Positions 41,831-53,786 are shown, numbered from the stretch's first letter. The stretch: DNA of 64,000 bases from Zonotrichia leucophrys gambelii (GCF_028769735.1 NC_088171.1:142125917-142189916); one strand, 5' to 3'. Made by a program: numbers and translations. The notes: generated by a model from the letters alone, not told the origin.

Positions 41831-44637
41831 GTGTTAGTACTTCTACAAATGATTTGTTGCTTAAGAAAAATTCCTCTTCTAAGGAGATTGTCAGGACTAT
41901 GGGCTGGTAACCAAGGCAGGAGCAGAGCAGGAGATGCAGCCCCAGGCAAGTACCCAGCCAGTGTCTGAAGCAGTGCCAGGCTATCCCAGAGGTGTTCCAG
42001 GCAGTGCAAAGCTGCAGAATTCAGAACAACTGGAATGGTGAAATTTATATGCAAAATACAGAAAAAAAATATTCCCATTAAAAAACTTGGGAAATTAACA
42101 CAACTTCTCTTTTTATACATCCTAATAATAAAGCACAAAATGTTATGTAGATATATGTAGTGCTTCACTGCACATTGAATAAAACCAAGTAAACTCATTC
42201 TGAATGTAGGTAAGAATTTTACAAAGCAGGTAAAGTATTGAAATGCATCACTAAGAAGAAAGTTGCAAATGCTGTCTTCATTAAGGCTAATTTTAAAATA
42301 AAATATAGCACCTAAAAATTTCTTTCAAGTGCTTCAACATTTATGGGGTGGAAAAAAGGGTATTTTGTTCCCACCATTTTGTTTTCACATTTTCTTATTT
42401 GTAGTCATGTCTTTTTTCAAGAACAGTATTTTACATCAGTCTTCTGATAAAGTGAAGCACATATCTGTTCTCCCCTCCTTTCTTTGGGTGAAAGGGGTGG
42501 TGGAGCTGGTTTCCTGTATTATAAATCTGCCCATCCTCAAAGGTGACAGATTGCTCTTTCCTGTGCTTTCCCTGCAGTTTCAGAGCTGCTGAGCCTGTGT
42601 CATTCTTGCCAATCACAAAATCAACAGGTTAGTCTTCAGAGATTAGAGCTTCAGCCCTCTCATGGTATAGTTTATAGATATTCCTAGCTGTGCCCCCAAC
42701 ACGTGACAAACTCCATGTGTCTGTATTCACAGCTCTCCTGGCACCAGGGCACATTACTCTGTGTTTTCAGAGAACTGTTTAGAATAGGAAAACAGGGAAA
42801 TCTTTGTCAAAAAGTCTTGTGAGGAGAATGTGAAGAGAGAGATTGAAATGGCAATCTGAGGGATAATTTTCTAGAGGTATGATCATTTGGTGTAGCTGGA
42901 AGTTTTTCTGCCCCCTGGTTCCATAGCAGCCTGTTGGATGGACTGCAGGGACACTGCTACCTGGTCTGCTTGCCCCATCACTGTTCTTTGTGTTTTCTGT
43001 CTGTTATCCTGGAACAGTTCTGTTCAGGAGCATATTCTAGCAGAATGTTCCACCTGAAAAGCCCTCACCAGTTCACCTTTTTAGAAGTAGATGTCTACAG
43101 GAACACACAAATGACATACTGAAATGGCCGAAGGGACTCCCAGCCACAGGGGTTACAAGATGCATTATGTTACCTTTTGTTGACAGTTGTCATAGGCAGG
43201 ATTTCGGCTTGTACAGAACACTTGCAGTGGACTGTTCTGAGAAAATATGAGTTAAATTTACAGAGTAGGCCATCCAGGGACTGCTAGGGACTTCTGCAAA
43301 AATGGATGGGCCTCTCCTCCGCTGTCGATACCAACAGCTGTCCTCTCACTACTCCAGCCCAGGATTAACAGTGCCTTCCTCAAGTCCAGTATGGAAGTGG
43401 ATTAGGCTAAACAGCCAAAAGGCACTCCTAGTGCAGAATAGGAGTGTCCACACACTGAGTTAGTGCCAAGAAGTTAATGCATTCTGTATTCACACCCTCG
43501 CTTATTTTGCAACAACTTCCCTGTGTAGGCAAGCCCTTCATGTCATTTGATGGTTAGCATTGCATCAGTGACATTCCAGATTCTGACCACAATGTTAGTA
43601 ATGGAAAGTGGTTCATCTTCTAATGAAATGGTAGGCTTTTTTTTTCCTGGTTGCATCTTTTGCAACTTTTTCTTTCATGTGCCTGGAGTGAATTTCTTCA
43701 TTTTTTAAATGTGTGTGATATTCTTCTCATCTCTGATACATGAAATTATGCTCTCTAAGCACGGCAATTGCCTTTGTAAATTAAACTGCATTAAGCAGTG
43801 ATTGCTCAGCCTTTTTTCTTCTGAAGAGCAGGAGAAAGCCCAAGTAATAAAAATGTTCTTTACATATATTTACAATTTAGTAGTTTGTGTCTGAAATATT
43901 TTTTTCCTCATAAGATATTCCAGTTTTCATGTTTCGCTCATACTGTGGCATCCTTCGTACTTGTGCTCCATTGTCACATGCCTGGCCTGCATTCATGTAG
44001 ACCTAGAGTTTCCTGGTGATTTAAGCAGTGTTTATCAGTTTGGTTTATTCTCAGCAAGTCTCTGGTACTTAACCTGCTTCTAAAGTTTACATGTCATCGT
44101 GGGCGATGGTAGTTAAGATGGAAAAATAGGACCACCTTAGGTTTTCCAGAAACAGTAGCTCCTCTGAGCTTACTGATGAGCCTTCATGACATCTTTTTAG
44201 GTAATCTTCATCTCCCCCAGTAGCTTTTTCAAGCTGAGTCCTAGCAGCAGCAATGAGGAAACTGCAGTTTAAAATGTCATTCGAGGACTTTGAAGTGTGG
44301 ATTTCTCATGGTTTTTTGCAATAACAGAAGGAGCAAGAAAGCTGCCTCTCTGTTTGCCTACCAAATTGTTTGAGTTGTGTGGTTTATAATCAAAGATCTC
44401 CTTTCTGTTCTACAGACACAGTTCCCACTGAATTTCAATAGGAACAGTCTGAATTTCCCAAAATATAAAGGCAAAGTTGGTCTCTCCTCACTTTGATTAG
44501 TATGTGAGTTGGAGATTTCACAGGGTTTTCTGGAGTTCTTGTTGTTTTTTCTTTCCCTAGGATTTGTAGTTGCATTTTATTATTAATATATTAAACAGTA
44601 AATTGTATCTAGCTGCAAGTGTCTTTAAATCTCCTTC

Positions 44638-44673
44638 ACATACATTATTTCTGTAACATACATTATTTCTGTA
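44638..44673 (+). repeat. Perfect 18-base tandem duplication
   Basis: ACATACATTATTTCTGTA occurs twice with no gap and no mismatch, indicating a recent local duplication. Confidence 0.96.
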
Positions 44674-45105
44674 TATAGTTGTCCAATAACATTTCCATCA
44701 AATCACAGTTTCTCTTCTTTTGAAGGCCATTCTGGAAAACTGGCATCAAGCAGCTCTACCCAGCTGAGTAAAATGGGAACAGTATTTCCATTTAGAATGG
44801 TGTATTTTATAAGACCTGTAACTTAGTGGGACAAAGTACTGTAAAATATACAAGTGCTCTGAATTTGATGGCATTAAAGGAGTTTTTAGAGGATTGATAT
44901 TTAGTGCAAGACATGATCCTTTCCTTTTTCACTATTATGTAAAGGAACTAAAAATTTGCTAATACATTAATCTAATTTGTAATTCATACTCCAGGAAAAT
45001 AAGAATGGCTTATATTTACAGGATTGTAATTTTATTTTGGATGGACCAAATGCACCTCTGTGTGCTTTTTACACAAGTATCTGTCAAACAGGGCACATAC
45101 AAAGC

Positions 45106-45170
45106 ACTTGGCAGTAAATTACCAGCAAGTTGCTTGGCCTGGGCAGGAGCAAGTAAATTTGCAATTGCAA
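45106..45170. promoter_or_regulatory. Palindrome-rich intronic stretch, candidate conserved noncoding element
   Basis: It holds a 25-base imperfect palindrome (45106-45130; 9 of 12 pairs match) and a perfect 12-base palindrome TTGCAATTGCAA (45159-45170), which is a pair of C/EBP/homeodomain-like half sites. The surroundings to about 45480 are rich in TAAT and AATTA words. Function is inferred. Confidence 0.3.
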
Positions 45171-48128
45171 TCTGGAGCAACATGTTAGAGGCCACCTTCC
45201 TTAGATCAACTTTGTATTGCAACACCAGCAAGTAATCAAATTGTAATGTACTTCAATGCAAAGCCTAGTTTGGCTTGGTTGGCAGATTAAACTATCACAT
45301 GCCTCTGGCAAAAAGCACAAAGCCTTTGAACTGTTTGACTGCAGCTGTAGCTCGCACACCTTATTTTCCCTCTTAAAAATCAAATTAAACTGTAACCTGC
45401 AGCCTCTGCAGTAATTTTCAAGGAAAATTAAACTGCTGCTAACCTTTCTAGCAAAGATAACTGTCTCTAATCAAGCTGAAAGGTCCAGGACGAAATTCCC
45501 CTCTCCAAGTTTAGACAAATTCATTGAAGGAAAACTCCAGGGCTTATTAAGTATGAAGATACTACCTCTGACTCAGGAAGTCCTTGGCCACAAATTGCTA
45601 GAGACTGGAGATTTTGCCAGGAAGGTATTACTCTCTGCTTCCCCTCTTCTTTCACTCCTACAGCATTTACTGCAAATCCATCCCTAGGGAAAGACACTGG
45701 ACAGTTCTGGTCAGCTTCTCTGGACTGAAGGCTAACCCAAATTCAGAGCAGTGATGGGCATGCTGATCCACTTTCAAGCATTATCTGCTGTTCTCAGCAG
45801 TATCAGGTCCTTCCTTCAGACTTGGCCTTGGCCTTTCCTCAGCCCAGATGTCTTCTGACTCCTGGAGCACAACTCTTGGATGTGACAATGTCCTTCACCT
45901 CCCCCACCTTTCATTATTTTCTGTGCCCTGCTGGCAGGAACACTTGGCATCTGACTTGTCCTCGTAACATTCATGTTTTTCTTGGAGCTCTCAGAGATAG
46001 GATTTTTCCCAGCCTGGATGAGTTGCTGTTATTTCTATGGAGTCAGCAGTACAATAGACCCTCTTGGGAGCCAAGACCTTGTCTGTCTGGTGGCTCAGGC
46101 TTACAAAGACTCAATCCCACATGCTTAACGTTACCCTTTGATTCTCAGGATTAGTGTCTGACTGTAGCAGGTGAGAAGGCAGAACAGCCCAGCACAAAAG
46201 GAAATAAATCAATTGAGTTTACATTGCAACATGTACTCACTGAGAACCAGGTTAGAGAAACAGAAATTGGGGAGAGGGCATTGCTGACACTGGGAGCAGT
46301 GAGCAGGCAGCAGTCTCTTGGTCATAGAAATAACAATGACAGTGGAGAGGATTTTTCCTCTCATGTTTTTTTAACATGTATATTATCTATGCTTAGTATA
46401 ATTCACAATCCAGCAGTTAATAACTCTGCACTATGGTTTTCCTGTTTTTAAAAGTTGGCTTAAAAGTTCCGAGTCTCTCTTAGCAGAGTACGTAAAAGCT
46501 GAGCAAAGGCATGTTAGTCACAATATTATCAAGAGATGAAAGTGATAGAGATATAAATTAATACCAGCTTTTAATTAAAATTGAATAAGTAAAAAAACCG
46601 TTGGCAGTTGCAAAATTCATTAGGATGTGTTACCAAAAATAGATACCTTTATAAGAATGCAGTTTTATTACAACAGCTGTAAACATCATTGCTGAGATAG
46701 CAAGGTAGAAAATGTGTTACTAATACTCATAACATGTTTCAGTTGGCTGGAATGGAAAACTAGAAACTGTTAAGGCACTTAAAATGTGATCTTTCAGACT
46801 ACCAAAATAGATGTATGCACTTCTGTTACTTAAGGAAACATCTGAATTTTGGGAACAATAACTTAGTGGTTTCTGCATCTGGTTTTAATTTGCAAGGAAA
46901 ACTATATATAAAAATATAACCTGACTTAGCTGAAGTATGTATGATCCAGTGTTTTTATTTCATTCTGTAGAATAGTCAGACTTGCAATTTAGATCCTCGA
47001 AATTTTCGTACATTTATTTTGGTAAATAAAAGTCCCTTTGACCTTAATGAAAACATCTTCCAATATGAGGCTACAGATATAGATCTACAGTTTAGAGCAT
47101 CTTTCTGACCAGCTTAGGATGTGTGTGTCTTGTGTAATATCTGCAAAATTTACTGTCACTGAAAAAAAGTTATTTTCCTTTCTTCTCCTGTAATGTAGAA
47201 CATCAAGCAATAGCAACAAATCTGTGGGTGGTTTATCTGATTTATGGTAATTTGCTATTGACATGCTTGAGGTATTACTTGCATCATCCCAGTCTTGCAT
47301 ATTTGTTTTTTAAAAATATTAGCTGCTTATGAAAAGGAAATATTTTAAATAATGATTCATTTGGGCTGTGATCACCTCTTGAAGCCAGGGCCCCGCTCTG
47401 ATAGGCTGTATACAAAATCTTTGCAAATGAAATGCAACCTGAAGTGTTTAAGATAAGATTGCAGCAAGAGGACACTTTGAATCCAAGAAGATTAATATAC
47501 CCCACCTACAAGGATTAGGTCTCAACTCATGAAATTTCAACCATTAAACATGAGGCATCTGAATCACCTCCAAAACCAGTATGGGAAAAAGCTACCCCAG
47601 CCTGGGATAATTTGCTCTTTCCAAAGCTGCCACCTGCCAATAACTCCAATATTGCTTAGCCTTGCTGTATTAGTGCGATTTCACCCATTGCTTGGTATTT
47701 CAAAAGCTTTATTAAAAAAAAACCTTTTTCCCAAAGTTGTGCGAAAATTGTGCTTTCTTCAAATACTGTGTGCTTATGATAGAATAAACCATCTACATGA
47801 GCAGTTTAAGAATAATACATCAGAGAGTTTTTTTCTGAAAACAGATGACTAACACAAGTGCATTTCTGGTGTCCATACCATTGCAGCTTTGGTATTTATA
47901 GTTAAATTGTCCCCACTTTTTCCTTCTGATTTGCAAGTGTTTGCCTTTGTTAGGTGGTCAGTATCTGATGAAGATATGTTTATATTCTTGGAGATTAAAG
48001 CCTTGAAATTATGATTGACATTGGACATTTGAGCTCCTTTTCCCCCTGTTGATTGCATGAGACCTTAGTAGCAGACACAGAAATAGCTTTGATGAGTGCC
48101 TGAGTATTCCCATGGTATTCACAGGAGT

Positions 48129-48190
48129 AGAATCATAAGATGGTTTGGGTTGGAAGGGACCTTAAAGGTCACCTTGTTCCAACCGCAATA
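48129..48190 (-). mobile_element. CR1 LINE 3' terminal stub, antisense
   Basis: About 60 bases of the CR1 3' end are present in antisense (AGAATCATAAGATGGTTTGG, then GTTGGAAGGGACCTTAAAGG and GTTCCAACC). Similarity then ends abruptly, so this is an extreme 5' truncation. All three avian CR1 copies found here lie in the same orientation, opposite to NSMCE2 transcription. Confidence 0.88.
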
Positions 48191-48933
48191 CCTGGGTTAG
48201 AGCACTGGGGTCAGAGACATTCCTAAATGCTTGGAATATTGAAATGGAAAGAAAGGCAATCTCTATTAAGGAGGAAGGTCTGGAAATAGGCCTGGCATAC
48301 CAGGAGGTGCTGTGGTGGAGCAAAGGCTGCAACATCAATGCCAGGAGTCCCCAGCCAGGGCTGTGCTGGCTCCCAGGGCAGCGAGCTCTGCCCAGGCTGG
48401 GTGTGAGAGGTTTGGTTGCTCCATGGGTGATGTCTGCTGGTATCACCCGGAAGGTGATGGTATCACACAGGCATGCAGCACTGACCATAAGTTAGGAAAC
48501 ACTGGTCCTTAATAGATGTGGCAGACTGAATACCAGGGAGGCAGAGATTGGCTGATAGTGTGCAGCAGCAGCACAGGGAAGCCAGGCTGAGGCACTGCAG
48601 AAGGCAAATCATGAAGTAATTCTGAACTCTCTGTGTTCACTGGTGTTTCTCACTCCTCCCCTGGGGTGCAGCTCGTGCAGCTAGAAAGAAAAACGTTCTC
48701 CTTGTTTGGGACACCTTGAGGACTGCACCCCAGGGCCTTTCTCTGCCTCTGCAAAGACATTGCAGAACTACCCCAAAGGAATGGAAAGCTATGGCAGGTG
48801 TTAAGTTTGCTGTTATTACCAGATAAGATTCAAAGATAAACAAATACATTCAACTAAAAGCCTAGATTTGCAATAACAGAGGAGAGCTAGAAGATAAAAC
48901 AACATGTATGTAATTCATTAAGGCTATACGTAG

Positions 48934-48959
48934 CTCTCTCTCTCTCTCTCTAAATATTT

Positions 48960-48995
<36 letters not shown>

Positions 48996-48996
48996 T
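48934..48996 (+). repeat. Compound microsatellite (CT)n then (TTTA)n
   Basis: A pure CT run (48934-48951) is followed by about ten copies of the tetramer TTTA (48955-48996) and then by a small ATTTATGTCTCA duplication up to about 49025. The pure units suggest a length-variable locus. Confidence 0.95.
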
Positions 48997-49631
48997 GTCT
49001 CATATGTATTTATTTTATGTCTCAGCTTTTGACTTTGGCTAACTAACTTTTGCATGAACAAAAATTGTTCATAGTTGGTGTGCCCCTGGGTGTGCAGAGT
49101 TTGTTTTATCTTGCTTTCTTCTTCTGGTAAAGGTGGAGACCTGCAGATCCTCCAGCTCTAGATGGATTTATTCTCATTTGTCTGCCCTTTATCCCCTGGC
49201 ATTGGGCCACTGGGTGTTTACTGGGAATTGTCAGAAATTTCATTCTTCTCCTCCTCTTTAAGATTACTTCAATAACATTTCTGTTCACTATGACACTTCT
49301 TGGCTTTTGTTTTTCACTAATTATAGTCTTATCAAAATACAACAGCATCACTTTATAAATGATGCATTATAGTACAGTACAAATTCCTTTTAAAGTGTGT
49401 ACAGTATGTACAGGCTATACAGGAAGCCCATTTATGACACTCAAATACAAACTGATATTGAGGGTAGGACTGCCAGATCTGCTCCACCTCATCTTTTGTT
49501 AGGTTCTGGGGACTCATCTGTGTGTTACTGGGTTTTGGGGAGCTTGAATAGTGAATACCAAAGGTTTTGCATATCTTCAGGCCAGCCTGCTCCCCTTCCC
49601 AGCCTTTCTTTCTGGCATTGCCTATAAATAG

Positions 49632-49656
49632 CCACACACACACAGACACACACACA
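49632..49656 (+). repeat. (CA)n microsatellite with one interruption
   Basis: Two CA runs are separated by one GA unit, about 240 bases upstream of the first SP-RING exon. Confidence 0.9.
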
Positions 49657-49893
49657 TGCAAAGTGGTTACAATATAAAAATCCACATTTTCTAAAAGACA
49701 TTCTAGTACAGTATTTTTTGCAGTGTCTTGTCCGTGGAGTGGTGCCAAAACATGCTGTGGTATTTTAGATATCACTGTGAGATACTGCTTGGCAAATGTT
49801 GGATTTTATTAGCTTATTTTAAGTATTGGCAATCTACATTAAATAAGAAACAATTTTTTTCTCTTTTTCCCATTCTACTTTCTCATAAATCAG

Positions 49894-49979
49894 ATCATAG
49901 TAATGACACCATTGAACAAATCGATGAAGATTTAGCTGTGACTCGGTGTCCGATGACCTTTATTTGTCCCATTACACAG
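49894..49979 (+). CDS. NSMCE2: NSMCE2 coding exon, start of the SP-RING domain (internal exon)
   Basis: This internal exon of the SMC5/6-complex SUMO E3 ligase encodes 29 residues. It opens with an acidic linker (DTIEQIDEDLAV) and enters the SP-RING at FICPITQ, the counterpart of FTCPITK in mammalian NSMCE2. The acceptor is a pyrimidine-rich tract ending TAAATCAG at 49893. The first codon is split, with one base in the upstream exon outside this window, and the donor GTATGT at 49980 follows a complete codon (phase 0). Joining it to the exons at 50312 and 53572 gives one continuous SP-RING frame, which is the main support. The family transfers SUMO to SMC5/6 subunits and repair substrates in the nucleus; its N-terminal SMC5-binding helices lie upstream of this window. 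The linker is poorly conserved with mammals, whereas FxCPIT is diagnostic. Confidence 0.93.
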
Positions 49980-50311
49980 GTATGTATCACTGCTACAGTC
50001 ATTGACAGGGAAATAGTTATTTCATATTCTTCATTGGTTTGATTATTACAAATCTGCAGTACCTATTAAACAACATTATATATAACAACAATATTATAAA
50101 TTTTAAGCATTTTCAGAAAAGAGTAATACTGCTTGGGAAGAAAACCCTTGTAAGTGGGAATGTACTTTACCAAGCAGGATCTGATCCTGTAGTTTGACTG
50201 GAATGCCATGTATGAGTGGCAGTCACACTTCTGCTGTTTCACAGAAAATCTCAGAAGCAGCATTTTCATGGGCATTAGCAGTTCCTTTAAATCAATCCTT
50301 ACTGTCTGTAG
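49980..50311 (+). other. NSMCE2: NSMCE2 intron between SP-RING exons (332 bases)
   Basis: A GT...AG intron of phase 0. It is AT-rich, with no repeat or open frame of note. Confidence 0.9.
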
Positions 50312-50418
50312 GTGATAATGAAGAGGCCAGTGAGAAACAAGGTTTGTGGACATATTTATGAAGAAGATGCCATTCTAGAAATGATCCAGATTCAGAAGCA
50401 GAAAAGGAAAAAAGTCCG
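50312..50418 (+). CDS. NSMCE2: NSMCE2 coding exon, SP-RING core with zinc ligands CxH
   Basis: This exon encodes 35 full residues plus two bases of a split arginine codon. It carries KRPVRNKVCGHIYEEDAI, which aligns with the mammalian NSMCE2 segment KKPVKNKVCGHTYEEDAI. The Cys and His of CGH are the first two zinc ligands of the SP-RING. A lysine/arginine-rich helix end (QKQKRKKV) follows, as in the mammalian protein. The acceptor is CTGTCTGTAG at 50311 and the donor is GTAAGC at 50419. The intron before it is only 332 bases and the one after it is 3,153 bases. The frame stays open across both junctions. I see no missing key residue. Identity rests on the aligned motifs and on the neighbouring exons. 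Confidence 0.95.
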
Positions 50419-53400
50419 GTAAGCTAAAAAGAATGTGTGGAAAGGCATTTGCTCTGCTGTGTAAGTGGAATTTTACTCCACTTGTTCTGGGAAATGTATT
50501 TGGATTGGAAAGGCTGCAGGAGGTAAAACTTCAGCATCTGCCCAAGTCACAGCCTCCTCATTAGTACTAGACACGTGAAGGTGCTTTTCTTTTTAATGAA
50601 AACTGTGTGTAAGGAAATATTCAGGAATTGTGTGGGGAAGTTACAGCTACTTGTAGCTGCACAACAGAAGAGATTTCATATAGCTATGACCAACAGAGAG
50701 AGACCTCAGTTTCCTATTATTTAGTTGCTGATATGTTCCCACTGCTTATGTAGCAAGCCTTAAAGTAAACAAAAAAAAATTCCTCCATCCACCTTCTTTT
50801 GCAGTTATATTCCAATTCAGCTCAGAAATATTAAAACGGCTGAATGTTAAAGTGAGAAATATTAAACGACAACATTTTAGACAGAAGAGAATTTAAGAAT
50901 GAGATCAGATAGTGCAGTGCAGTTCCTACCATGATGAAGTTAAATAATTCTTTCCTTATATCACCATAATAATCTGTCACTTTTCCACATGGAACATATT
51001 TTTTTGAATGAAAATATGTAAGAGATTAATTTTTAAACCTCAAATTTCTCCACAATAAATTTGAAAATTATAATGATTTTAAGGGAAAAAAAAAAGAAAA
51101 AAGTAGAAAAAGAAGAGGCTTGAACACGAATGCTTTTTGGAGCAAGTTGAGAGGACATATCATCTCATCATTGATTTCACCTTTGTTTTTACACCATTTA
51201 TGCTAGAGCCTCCTGCTTTGGGGCTGATGACTTCATGGAAACTTACTAGTTCTGGACTTCTTAATAAATGTGCAGTTTGCTTAGGAAGGTCTGTTAGGGA
51301 CCAACAACCTGATTTCCCTGAAGATAATGCCACAGGCAGCTTATTTCCTCCATCTGTTGCTCTGGCATTTGTGTGAGGCTCTACACAGTCCTCCATGAGG
51401 GTTACCTAGGTGGAGCTGGAGTTTTTATTCCATGCTCATTCCCTGTTACAGGAAAGCACTGCTATAAAACCAAGCATCAGTTGGGATGCCCACTATCTCA
51501 GTGTCAAGACAGCTTGAAGAACTAGATGGAAACACCTTGCTTGTGTTACAAAATCTAGGGGAAAATCTGGAATGGGAGTAACTGGGAATAACAACAAAAC
51601 CAGCAACATGGATAGACAGAGACTTGGCTGGAAAAATGAACAGGAATTGGGTAACAGCTCTCAAGTTGGAGGAAAGTAAGTGTTCTGGAGGATAGGGAGA
51701 GACTAAAAAGCATGTGCTCAGCAGTCCAATGACAAGAATACTTTCTCTGATACTGAATTTAGGATGTTCGTATCTAAATATTTCTCTGTGTTGTTAAATC
51801 CATCAGAACAATGTCAATTTAGGAGGAAGTGTTGTAGTGGATCAAAAGTTTCTGCTCTGCTGAAAAACAAATAGGCTCACATGACTGAATTTTATTTTAC
51901 CTTTTAAGAAATGGAAGACTAGAGAAAATCTGGAGTTAAAAAAATCATATCAGCTGTACAACACCCAGCTTTAAAAGCTCCCTTATCCTCAAATCAAAAT
52001 TATTTGTGCAGTCTGAACACTGGCAGTTCTTAATACTGAGCTTTTAGCTGGCAACCTTACCATTTTTACAGCAATTATTCCAGTGCTAGAAAAGCACACA
52101 CAGAGCAATGCCACAGCTTCACTGTAATTAAATTAAGAAGGAGTCCTTGGTGGTTTTCTCTGCCCAGTCTGACCAACCTACGGTAATTTTAAACTTTCTC
52201 ATGAAAATGCAGTTAAAACCCATCATCTGCTGTGGTAGGAAGACAGGCCAGCTATTGCAGCAAGTTCCCTGTTCAGAATCCCAGTGTGATGGCCTGGCTG
52301 CTGGGCTGTGCCCCTGCCAGGGATATTCCTGTGGGATCAGGTGTCCTGGCAGAGCAGGGCAGGATCCTCGCTAGCCTGGCTCTGCAGTCGGAGCTGCTGC
52401 TCACTCTGCAGACACACAGTGGCTGTTTCCTCACAAGCACTTCCCAGCTGGAATCCACAGGATGCCTTCAGTGCCCTTGGCAGTGCAGTGCCTGCCTGCC
52501 AGCCCTCCAGCTGACGTACACACAGCTTGTGCTGACAGACCTGTCACACACTCCTTGAGGCAACTCTTACGTCTCTTGCGTTGCTCACTATTTTCCACTG
52601 CCTGGAAGGACATACTAATACTTTATGCTTACAGGAAATGTGGAAAGCTTTCTGAGCCCTTGTTATTCATTAATCTGGCAAGCTATTGCTGTATTAAGGT
52701 GATAAATGGGAAAACTGAGGCACAGAGCAATTAAATGACTGATCTATGACAAACACAGTAACCTGTGGACGAATCTGGAGTAAAAGTTATTTGAGTACTG
52801 AGTGTAAATAAGTTCAGCACCTCAGACAAACGTTAGTCTAAGAGAGGAAAAATTTCAGGAAAAGTGCTACTTCTTACTATAGATACCATCTGTGTATGTT
52901 TGGGCTGCCACCAAAGGAAAATGACCTTTGGTCCCTGAATATCTTTTACCCTGCTGTCTTTATCTGGCTGTTTCAAGTAGTTGTAAGACATTTTGTATTT
53001 GATTATCATCTAGAGGCTGTTAATTTGGCCCCATTTCTCCTTTCTGAGCTTTCACAGCTCATAAAAAGTCAGGTTGATTTTTACACCAACTAGATAGTAC
53101 ACTGATTCACCAGTCAGTCATGGCAAGACTCACTCCCTTTTGGTTGCCTAGAAAATAATTTCCCTACTTATCTGCCAGTAAAGATTATACTGCTCCACTG
53201 CAGTTCAGTGAGGTAAGCAGTATCTACCTGCAGTTTTTAGAGGACTGCAGAGAGAGAAAGCAACACAGAAAGGTGTCCATGCAGTGCTGATATCATTGCT
53301 GATGAAGGCAGCTTGTGTGCTTGCAGCAAGAGAGTGATTACAGGTGAAAGTCTCCATCTCTCACTGTGCACCTTCTTTCCTTCCTTCAGCTGCTGATTCT

Positions 53401-53571
53401 CACCAGTTGAGATAGATTTATTTTTTCCCACATAGAACTGGTGAAGAGGACAAGAGGTAACAAGGAACTGAGAGAAAGAATGAAAAAAAAAAAAAAGCTA
53501 GCAGATGTTATGCAAAAGCCCGTATCTGTCAAATACAATTCTTAATGGAGTCTCTCTTTTCTTTTTAACAG
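50419..53571 (+). other. NSMCE2: NSMCE2 last intron (3,153 bases)
   Basis: A GT...AG intron of phase 2, with GTAAGC at the donor and a TTTTCTTTTTAACAG acceptor. It contains a GC-richer block at about 52260-52560 that I could not assign, and an ancient antisense SINE relic at about 52688-52800. No exon or gene is seen within it. Confidence 0.88.
52688..52800 (-). mobile_element. Ancient MIR-like SINE fragment, antisense, in last NSMCE2 intron
   Basis: AAATGGGAAAACTGAGGCAC, then AGAGCAATTAAATGACTGAT and weaker similarity through AACCTGTGGACGAATCTGG, is the antisense core of the MIR-type family. Confidence 0.68.
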
Positions 53572-53692
53572 ATGCCCTAAAATGGGCTGTAGCCATGATG
53601 ATGTAGAAGTATCAGATCTTGTACGAGATGAAATACTTAAAAGACTGATTGACAGTCAGAAAAAACAAAGCTGGTCAAGCCTGGACACATGA
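53572..53692 (+). CDS. NSMCE2: NSMCE2 terminal coding exon, second zinc-ligand pair and C-terminus
   Basis: The last NSMCE2 exon starts after TTTTTAACAG and completes the split arginine codon. It encodes CPKMGCSHDDVEVSDLV, aligning with mammalian CPQIGCSHTDIRKSDLI; the two cysteines are the remaining zinc ligands of the SP-RING. A helix (RDEILKRLIDSQKK) follows, then the short tail QSWSSLDT and a TGA stop at 53690-53692. The three exons together give 104 C-terminal residues. The tail differs from the basic, histidine-containing end known in mammals (KKRHRHSE), while the helix before it is conserved; tails in this position are variable, so I read it as a genuine lineage difference. SP-RING ligases recruit UBC9-SUMO, and NSMCE2 acts while docked on the SMC5 arm. 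Confidence 0.95.
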
Positions 53693-53786
53693 GCTGGATA
53701 TGCTACTGCCACAAAGAAAATTTGTTATTAAAGGTCCTGTGAGATAAGTTGCTGATTCTAAATAGGTTGTATAACTGATTGTTATG

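Larger units (their letters stand above)
1..49893 (+). other. NSMCE2: Large NSMCE2 intron, continuing from before the window
   Basis: Everything upstream of the 49893 acceptor reads as a single intron. I looked for exons encoding the upstream helical region of NSMCE2 (a segment resembling FVQFKQQLKELKKQ should precede the split codon) and found none with matching frame and splice sites. The longest open frames here (167 codons at 6125-6628, 151 codons on the minus strand at 41743-42198) have no recognisable domains and poor coding character. The mammalian gene also has very long introns in this part. Recognised content is listed separately: CR1 and SINE relics, microsatellites, small duplications and candidate regulatory clusters. 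Large parts, including most of 2-12 kb, 14-25 kb and 42-48 kb, are AT-rich sequence in which I see no gene and no recognisable element. Confidence 0.8.

Noticed and set aside
49353..49775. 140-codon minus-strand frame just upstream of the first SP-RING exon
   Set aside because: It includes the CA microsatellite, shows no domain, and lies antisense within the intron.
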